In this document: piece after piece, positions 16,801 through 23,220 of the stretch | Layout: the number at the start of each line of letters is the position of its first letter | Numbering within the stretch: the first letter of the stretch is position 1 | Assembly: GCA_031553225.1 (NCBI GenBank) | Contig: JAVBLU010000005.1 | Coordinates: 1-24,920 of the forward strand | DNA length: 24,920 bases | DNA from: JAVBLU01 sp031553225 | Lineage (GTDB): Bacteria; Bacillota; Clostridia; Christensenellales; UBA1750 | Direction of reading: 5' to 3' | Notes under the pieces: generated by a model | Seen by the model: the letters and a program-made list of their open reading frames with translations, nothing else | The model's database searches: none | What the model was told of the DNA's origin: nothing | Made by a program: the position numbers and the translations under genes

Positions 16801-19590
16801 GTGAAAATGAGAAAGGGCCTCGCCGTGATTGCGGTGCTCAGCCTGTGCCTTGCCGTGGGCGCGCAGTTCCTCTTCAACCGGGGCGGGCTGTCTTTCGTGC
16901 AGGATATGGACATGGACGCGAGCGGGCGCGTCGCCCTCATCGACGCGGCGGAGCGCGGATCGTCCCTGGTGCAGCTGTCCGCGGCGGGCCGCGTGCTCGC
17001 GCGCACGAAGCTGCCGCAGAGGGTGGGGGACCTCAGCATCCGTTCCTCCGCCGTGCTCGCCTTGCCGGACGGCGGCGCGGTGGTGCAAAGCAGCATCTTA
17101 AACTTCGACACGCTGCTCGTGGAGAACGAGATTTTGGTGCGCTACGACGGGCGCGGCGCTAACCCCCGCCTGCTGGCGAACATCGACTATCGGGCGCTTG
17201 GGCGCGCGGAGTACGACGAGAACATGACCGGCCTGCACCTAAGCGGCGACGCCATGGGGTTTTACCTGATTGAGGGCGGATACGTGCGCCGCTACAGCGT
17301 GCCCCTGGAGAGCAACACGCCCTTCAATCCGGCCGATCTGCAGGACAAATCCTCGTCCCTGGCGGTGCGCGAGGAGGTATACGTGCCCGGCGACGCGCTC
17401 GTGACGAGCTACACCTACACGAGGGCCGGAACGGCCGTGCTGTGCGCGAACGGGTGGTTGTACCTAAGCTCCGGCGGGCACGCCGCGCGCATCTATCCCG
17501 TGCAGGCGCAGAGCGCTCCCACGGTCGTCACGTACGTCGTCGCAGACGGCGAAGGCCGTTTGGTGCTTGCCGACTATGCCGGCAATGCCCTTTTGCGCTA
17601 CGACGAAGCCACGGGCGCGTTCACGCAGCTTTACGAGCTGGGCCGCACCTTTGGCGCGGACGGGTTGCTCTACGATATGAAGGCGATCAGCATGGTGAAC
17701 GAGGATTTCTTCGCCGGGCTGATGACCAGCGGGCATGGAAGCGACGTGGTGCTCGTATCCGGCGACACCTCGGCGCTTCTGCGGGCGGACACGCCCGCTG
17801 GGCGCATGGCGCTGGGCGCGGCGCTTGTCTTTCTGGCGCTGTTCTTTGTTCTTGGGTTTTCCCTGGAGCTGGTCGCCTGGCTGCGCGGCCGCCGCAGGGT
17901 GGTGCCCCTTGCGGCCAAGCAGGCCTTCGTGATTTTGCCGCTTACCGTGCTGGGCGCGGTGCTGCTGTTCGTGCTCATGCGCTCCTCGCTGGACGGGCTG
18001 ATCGCCCGGCAGTATCACCAATACCTGTACGCGCGCGGCTCGGTCGTCGCCGAGCGGTTCTCGCAGAAATGGGACAGCCTGTCCGCGGCGCTCGCCACAA
18101 ACAACCCCTACGAAGACGGCGATTTCTGGGCCCTCACCCAGGACGGGCTGGACGAGGCGACCTATACCGACCTGGCGGCCGAAGCGGGTGGCAGGAACCT
18201 GGTGCTGCACGATTTGGTCTACTTCTGGGTGTTCTCCATCAAGGAAGGCGTGCCGGTTGCGCTCTCGTGCGACGGCAACGGCCTTGGGCTGCCCATCTCG
18301 TACCTGTACGACGAGCATGTGCGCGCCAACTTTGCCGCCGTGTACAGCGGCGAACAAAGCCGGGTGCAGCTGTGCCGCATCCGCGACACGGCGGGCGAAT
18401 GGCTGCTCACCCTCATTCCCATCAAGAACGCCGCGGGCGAGACGGTGGGCATTGTGGAGGCGGGGTCCAACAGCCACCTGTACCGCGATCAGGTGGACGC
18501 CGCCTCCCGCACGCTGGCGCTTCTGTGCGGGGCGATTATGGGCGCGGTCATCCTTTGGTATCTGGCGGTGCTCGTGTTCTCCCTGCGGCCGCTGCGGAGG
18601 CTGAAGGTGGCCGTGCAGGCGATATCAGACGGACGCACCGGCGCACAGGTGAGCATCACCTCCAACGACGAGATCGGCGAAATATCGCGCGTGTTCAACT
18701 CCATGTCCAGCTACATACAGGGGCAGCTGCACGACCTGCACCGCCTGAACGCCTCCTACCAGCGCTTTGTGCCCTTCAAGCTGATGGAACTGCTCTCGCA
18801 AACCGGCGTTGCGGACGTGCGCCTGGGCGATCAAACCCTGCGCAGCGCCACGGTGATGGCCATGTCCGTGCGCGGGTTCGACCGCATCGCCACAAGCCTG
18901 ACCACAGACGAGCTCTTCCGCTTTTTGAACGAGGTGTACGAGACGTTCGTGCCCCTGCTCACCCGCTACACGGGCGTGGTGGACCGCTACACCGAGGCCG
19001 GCTGGATGGCCCTGTTCACCGGCTCCTTTGACGACGCGCGTTCGGCGGCCATTGACATGCGCGCCCGGCTGACCGAGTATAACCTGGCGCGCGAGGCGCG
19101 CGGGGACGGTCCCGTGGACATCGGGCTTGCCCTGGCCCACGGCCGGGTGATGATCGGCATTGTGGGCAACCGCGACCGTGTGGCCGTGTCCGCCATCTCC
19201 GAGGTGGTGAACCTGACGCAGAACATGCTGGAGATCGGCGACAAACTGGGCGTGTCCATCCTGTGCACCGGCCCGGGCGGGGAAGGGGAGAGCGGCTCGC
19301 TTGGGCGGCGCATCGGACAGATCGCCCTGAGCGGCCAGCGGGTGGACCTGTACGACTGCTTCGACGCGGACAGCGACGTGCAGCGCATGCTCAAGCGCAT
19401 TACCCACGAGCCCTTTGAACAGGGCGTTTCGGCCTATATACGCCGCGAGTTCTATCAGGCGCGCAAAAGCTTTATCGAGGTGCTGCGCAAGAACCCCGCC
19501 GACGTATCCGCCCAGGTGTACCTGAAACGGTGCGATGAGCGCTACCACGACGAGCAGGGGAGCGACACCACGCTGATGTCGCTGTCCTAG
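16801..19590 (+). CDS. Four-TM receptor: propeller-like and Cache-like sensors, HAMP, degenerate cyclase domain
   Basis: 929 residues from GTG 16801. TM helices at about 5-23, 335-358, 374-393 and 571-594 give two outside domains. The first (24-334) has repeated strand units such as DGEGRLVLADYAGNALLRYD and looks like a beta-propeller; the second (394-570) resembles a Cache-type sensor. HAMP follows (595-640; ...SNDEIGEISRVFNSM), then a class III nucleotidyl cyclase fold (about 655-825). Its catalytic residues are changed: the first metal Asp is Ser689 (MSVRGF), the second GD pair is Glu732-Ala733 (RYTEAGWMALF), and the transition-state Arg is Asn808, though Asn804 stays (VVNLTQNML). A C-terminal TPR-like tail (880-910) follows. 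Making cAMP or cGMP is therefore unlikely; a signal-relay role by conformational change is inferred. It is the first of three linked sensor-like genes after the PAAR-like gene. Confidence 0.85.
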   Translation: MKMRKGLAVIAVLSLCLAVGAQFLFNRGGLSFVQDMDMDASGRVALIDAAERGSSLVQLSAAGRVLARTKLPQRVGDLSIRSSAVLALPDGGAVVQSSILNFDTLLVENEILVRYDGRGANPRLLANIDYRALGRAEYDENMTGLHLSGDAMGFYLIEGGYVRRYSVPLESNTPFNPADLQDKSSSLAVREEVYVPGDALVTSYTYTRAGTAVLCANGWLYLSSGGHAARIYPVQAQSAPTVVTYVVADGEGRLVLADYAGNALLRYDEATGAFTQLYELGRTFGADGLLYDMKAISMVNEDFFAGLMTSGHGSDVVLVSGDTSALLRADTPAGRMALGAALVFLALFFVLGFSLELVAWLRGRRRVVPLAAKQAFVILPLTVLGAVLLFVLMRSSLDGLIARQYHQYLYARGSVVAERFSQKWDSLSAALATNNPYEDGDFWALTQDGLDEATYTDLAAEAGGRNLVLHDLVYFWVFSIKEGVPVALSCDGNGLGLPISYLYDEHVRANFAAVYSGEQSRVQLCRIRDTAGEWLLTLIPIKNAAGETVGIVEAGSNSHLYRDQVDAASRTLALLCGAIMGAVILWYLAVLVFSLRPLRRLKVAVQAISDGRTGAQVSITSNDEIGEISRVFNSMSSYIQGQLHDLHRLNASYQRFVPFKLMELLSQTGVADVRLGDQTLRSATVMAMSVRGFDRIATSLTTDELFRFLNEVYETFVPLLTRYTGVVDRYTEAGWMALFTGSFDDARSAAIDMRARLTEYNLAREARGDGPVDIGLALAHGRVMIGIVGNRDRVAVSAISEVVNLTQNMLEIGDKLGVSILCTGPGGEGESGSLGRRIGQIALSGQRVDLYDCFDADSDVQRMLKRITHEPFEQGVSAYIRREFYQARKSFIEVLRKNPADVSAQVYLKRCDERYHDEQGSDTTLMSLS

Positions 19591-19624
19591 CCGTGCCGCA
19601 AAAACGCCGGGGGGAGGTGGCCGC

Positions 19625-20272
19625 ATGACAGGGGCCGGACGGAGCTTTGGCAGACGTCTGCTGACGCAGGCGGTCTTTGCCGGCGCAGCGTGCGCGGTTT
19701 GCCTTGCGCTGCTGCTGTCGCAAATGAACGCGCAGTTTCGCCGGCGCGGCGAGACGGAGCTTGCGGCGCGCGCGCAGCGCTTTGCCGTGCTGGCCGCCGC
19801 CGTGGTGGACGCGTCCGCGCTGCAGGACGGCTCGCCGGAGGCACGCGCGTACCTGCAGGGCGTGTGCGCGGCGGTGTTCCCTTACGCGCAGGAGCCGGGC
19901 GGCGACATGAGCTGGGCCCTGTACCGTCTGGCGGATGGGGGCGTGATCACCGTCGCCACCGGAGCGGAGGTGTTCGGCCCGGCCGGCCGGGAGGAGTACG
20001 AGCTGACCTGCCTGTCCGACGGCCCGGTGGTCATGCAGGTCGGCGCGCGCGTGCGTGCGCTGCAGGCCGTGCGCGACGAGGCGGGAGAGGCCGTGGGCAT
20101 CGTGGAGACCGTCGGCAGCATGCAGCCCTTCGACAGCCAGGCGCGCTATCTGCAGGGGCGGGTGCTGCTCGCCGCGGGCGTGGGCCTTGCCTGCATGGGC
20201 GGGGTGTACATGATCGCCCTGGCGATCTCCGCCTGGCGGCGCGGGCGGCGGGAGAGGAGGGGTGCGGCATGA
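19625..20272 (+). CDS. Stand-alone TM-sensor-TM (Cache-like) membrane protein
   Basis: 215 residues from ATG 19625, with GGGGAGGTGG upstream. One TM helix at about 12-33 and one at about 181-204 bracket an outside domain of about 145 residues. That domain ends in AGEAVGIVETVGSMQPFD, which parallels AGETVGIVEAGSNSHLYRD at the same place in the receptor just upstream, right before the closing TM. It therefore looks like the same Cache-type sensor without an output domain; only a basic tail (WRRGRRERRGAA) is cytoplasmic. Its stop overlaps the next start (ATGA), so it is probably made together with the sensor-transporter fusion and may pair with it. It could also be a truncated remnant of a receptor, but both ends are clean and the ribosome site is good. 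Confidence 0.75.
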   Translation: MTGAGRSFGRRLLTQAVFAGAACAVCLALLLSQMNAQFRRRGETELAARAQRFAVLAAAVVDASALQDGSPEARAYLQGVCAAVFPYAQEPGGDMSWALYRLADGGVITVATGAEVFGPAGREEYELTCLSDGPVVMQVGARVRALQAVRDEAGEAVGIVETVGSMQPFDSQARYLQGRVLLAAGVGLACMGGVYMIALAISAWRRGRRERRGAA

Positions 20273-23184
20273 AGCGCATGAGCCGCGCGGCCCTTCAGCT
20301 GATCGCCCTGGCCGCATGCGTCGCCCTGGCCCTTGCGGCAGCGGCGCTGATGGGCGACGCGCCCCTTTCGCCGCTCGTCTGGCAGCGCGCTTTTTCACCC
20401 ATCAGCGCGGTGGGACGCACGCCGGGCGGGGATATGCTGGTGATCGACGGATACGGGGCCCGCCTGACACACATGGACGGGGACGGCACGTACGTGCGCT
20501 CGTACGCCGCGCCGGACGGCGCGCTCTTCACCGCCGCCGCGGGGAGCGGGCGCGGCGCGGTCTTCGCGCTTTGCCGGGCGGAAAACTTTTACGTGGTCCG
20601 TCTGGGCGAGCGAATGGACGTTGTGGCCGAGCTTCCGCCCGGGGCGTACCCCTTCGGCCTGCAGTGCGTGGGCATGGAGGTGTACGCCGTATACGCGCAG
20701 GGCGCGGCCGTGTTCAGCCGCAGCGTCTTCCGCGAGGAAGGGGCGCTTCCCCAGAACCTGCCCGACATGTACCGGCCGCCCTTCCCCAGCCAGGACGTGC
20801 TGGACGCCTGCGTGTCGGCGGACGGGGCGATGTGGGTGCTTGGGCGCGACGGGACGGTTGCGCGGCTGACGGTTGGCGATTCGTATGTCGCGTGCACGGC
20901 GGGCGAGGCCGGACCGGGGTTTGGCGGCGGGTACATGCCCGTTGCGCTGGCCATGTCGCCGCAGGGGCCGCTATTGTGCAACGGCGGCGAGCGGGATATC
21001 GGGTTGCTGGGCCAGGACCGCTCCTACCAGCGCCGCATGGACGCCCGCGCGCTGCGCGTGAGCTTTGGCCGCGCGCCCCTCACCGGCTTTGAGGACGTGG
21101 CCTGGCAGGACGGCATCGTTGCCTATCAGGACGGCTGGGTGGTCTTTCAAACGCCCGACAACCGGATTACCCTATGCCGGGACGGCGCGGCCATGCCGGG
21201 CTGGCAGGCGGCGCTGAAAGCGGCGTTCCTGATCGCTTGCGCGGCGGCGCTCGCTCTGGCGGCGCCCTTTGCCGTTCGAGGCGTGCGCGCGCTGTTTCGC
21301 AAGCGCGTTGGCCACTACCTGGGCATGGCCGTGCAGCTGGTGGTGTTCGTGGCGGTGTTCGGGCTCATCACCGGGTCGGGCATCCTTACGGGCTACCGCG
21401 GGTGGTTTAACGACATGTACGCCGCAGGCATGCAGCAGACGGCGCTGCTTTGTTCCTCGCTCATCACCCGCAACGGCCTCGTGCCGCAGGGAGGGGCGCC
21501 CGACGCGCAGCAGAGCGCGGAAATAGAGAGAATACTGCAAAACGCCGCGGTCCTGCAAGAGGGGGTGCGCGTTCGGCTGCTGACCATGCGGGACGGCCGG
21601 GCCTTCGTTATAAGCGACCCGCAGCGGCGCACGTCGCTCCTATCGCCCATCGCCTTTGAGGGCGACGAGGAAAGGACGCGCTGCGAGGAAGCGTGGGGGC
21701 TAAAGCAGCTGAGCGTGACCGCGCTGGAGGACGCGCAGGGGCGCTGGGCGTCCGCGCTTTCCCCGGTGTTCAGCCCGAATAACGAGGTTGTGGCGCTGTT
21801 GCAGATGCAGGGCGACCTGCAGGCCTTCGACAGGCAGAATGCGTCCTTCCTGCAGGGGCTGGCGCTGTCCGTCTCCTCGCTTGTGGTGGTGGCGCTGTTC
21901 TTCTTTGTGGAGGTATCCCAGCTTCTGGAGGTGCTGCAGCAGCGGCGCAGGTCGGGCGCGGGCGTCTCCCGCACGGCCGTGCGGTGGATGTCCTTCCTGT
22001 TCTTTACGGCCGTGAACATGCCCATGTTTTTTGTGCCGCTGCAGGCCGAAGAACTGCTGAGCCAGTACGGGCCGTCCTGGCTGAGCCTGTCCATGGCGCA
22101 GGCCGCGCCGCTCACCGCCTACATGATCGCCATGGGGATCGCCGCCCTCACCATGGGCGCGCTTGCCGATAAGCGCGGCTGGCGGCCCGCGCTGTGCCTG
22201 GGCGCGGCTGCCGCGGCGGCCGGGTACGCCTTATCGATGCTTAGCCGGCATATATTCCTTTATACCCTGGGCGTTGCCGCGGCGGGCTTTGGGTGCGCGC
22301 TGTGCGTGATGGCGCTGCAGGCCTTCCTGTTCGCCACGGACGAAGGACCGGGCAACCAGGAGGAGAACAACCGCCTGATGTCGCTGATGAACAGCGGCAT
22401 GTACGCGGGCGCGAACTGCGGGGTGGTGTTCGGCTCGCTCCTCGCCAACCGCATGAGCTATGCCGCCGTGTTCGCACTGGCCATTGCGCTGTTTGGCGGC
22501 GCGGCGGCCAGCGCACTTCGCCTTGCGCCCAATCTGCGCCCGCCCGTGCAGCAGCAGGAGGGCGCGGGCATGTCCTTGCCGCGCTTCCTTGTGCGGCCGC
22601 GCGTGCTCGCCTTCCTGCTGCTGCTTGTACCGCTCACGGTGCTCTCCTTCTTCGTGTCGCAGTTTTTACCCATCTTCGGCGACATGTCCGGCGTGCCGCC
22701 CGAGCTCACCTCCTGGGGGTATCTGCTCAACGGCATCGCCATCATCTACATCGGCCCGGCCTTTACGCGCGCGCTGATGAAGCGCCTGGGGTCGGACGGC
22801 GCGGTGCTCGTCACAACGCTTCTGGCCATCGCGGGCATCGCGGCCTTCGCGGCCGTGCCGCAGATCGCCCTCGCCTTCGCCTGCTCGGTGCTGCTGGGCC
22901 TTTCGGACGCGGGAGGGCAGATCGCGCGCCAGGACGCTTTCCTGAACCTGCCCGACAGCCGCCGCGCCGGGCCCGGGCGCGCGCTGGGCGCTTTCTCGCT
23001 GATGGAGAGCCTGGGGCAGGCGGTAGGCCCGGTGGTCTTCACGCTGATCATCGCCTCGGGCGTCGCGCCGGGCATGCGCACGCTGCTGTTCGTCGTGATC
23101 GGGTGCGCGGCCGCCTACGCCGCCATATCGCTGCCGGGCAGACGGCGCGCCTCGGCCTCCTCCGCGCAAAACCTGTCCGCGTAA
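20269..23184 (+). CDS. Sensor-MFS fusion: propeller-like and Cache-like domains joined to a transporter
   Basis: 971 residues from ATG 20269 (AGGAGG at 20255-20260; ATGA overlap). The frame stays open further upstream, but that part is a shadow of the previous gene. TM1 is at about 9-27. Residues 40-310 have propeller-like strand units (GRTPGGDMLVIDGYGARLTH, DGAMWVLGRDGTVARL). Two TMs follow (about 315-334, 350-373), then a Cache-like outside region (about 375-527) and a TM (528-548). From about 570 to 958 comes a major-facilitator-type transporter with roughly ten or more hydrophobic helices and the A-motif GALADKRGWRPAL at 631-643. The first 550 residues repeat the layout of the receptor at 16801-19590, with MFS replacing HAMP-cyclase. 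The transported or sensed substrate cannot be read from sequence. Sensor-gated transport or transporter-derived signalling are both possible. Confidence 0.82.
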   Translation: MKRMSRAALQLIALAACVALALAAAALMGDAPLSPLVWQRAFSPISAVGRTPGGDMLVIDGYGARLTHMDGDGTYVRSYAAPDGALFTAAAGSGRGAVFALCRAENFYVVRLGERMDVVAELPPGAYPFGLQCVGMEVYAVYAQGAAVFSRSVFREEGALPQNLPDMYRPPFPSQDVLDACVSADGAMWVLGRDGTVARLTVGDSYVACTAGEAGPGFGGGYMPVALAMSPQGPLLCNGGERDIGLLGQDRSYQRRMDARALRVSFGRAPLTGFEDVAWQDGIVAYQDGWVVFQTPDNRITLCRDGAAMPGWQAALKAAFLIACAAALALAAPFAVRGVRALFRKRVGHYLGMAVQLVVFVAVFGLITGSGILTGYRGWFNDMYAAGMQQTALLCSSLITRNGLVPQGGAPDAQQSAEIERILQNAAVLQEGVRVRLLTMRDGRAFVISDPQRRTSLLSPIAFEGDEERTRCEEAWGLKQLSVTALEDAQGRWASALSPVFSPNNEVVALLQMQGDLQAFDRQNASFLQGLALSVSSLVVVALFFFVEVSQLLEVLQQRRRSGAGVSRTAVRWMSFLFFTAVNMPMFFVPLQAEELLSQYGPSWLSLSMAQAAPLTAYMIAMGIAALTMGALADKRGWRPALCLGAAAAAAGYALSMLSRHIFLYTLGVAAAGFGCALCVMALQAFLFATDEGPGNQEENNRLMSLMNSGMYAGANCGVVFGSLLANRMSYAAVFALAIALFGGAAASALRLAPNLRPPVQQQEGAGMSLPRFLVRPRVLAFLLLLVPLTVLSFFVSQFLPIFGDMSGVPPELTSWGYLLNGIAIIYIGPAFTRALMKRLGSDGAVLVTTLLAIAGIAAFAAVPQIALAFACSVLLGLSDAGGQIARQDAFLNLPDSRRAGPGRALGAFSLMESLGQAVGPVVFTLIIASGVAPGMRTLLFVVIGCAAAYAAISLPGRRRASASSAQNLSA

Positions 23185-23204
23185 CACCTATACCGCACTC
23201 CTGG

Positions 23205-23211
23205 AAAGGAG
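23205..23211 (+). promoter_or_regulatory. Ribosome binding site deciding the ATG start at 23221
   Basis: AAAGGAG lies 9 bases before ATG 23221. The in-frame ATG at 23212 directly abuts the site and is unlikely to be used. Confidence 0.7.
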
Positions 23212-23220
23212 ATGGAAGCC

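Noticed and set aside
17442..19031. 529-codon alternative + frame inside the receptor gene
   Set aside because: Arg-rich shadow frame; the true frame shows TM helices, HAMP and cyclase landmarks.
18750..19290. Active adenylate/guanylate cyclase
   Set aside because: The metal-binding Asp positions and the transition-state Arg are replaced, so catalytic activity is not supported.
19690..20268. In-frame upstream extension of the sensor-MFS gene
   Set aside because: This part overlaps the 215-residue gene, is Arg/Gly-rich, and a good AGGAGG site supports ATG 20269.
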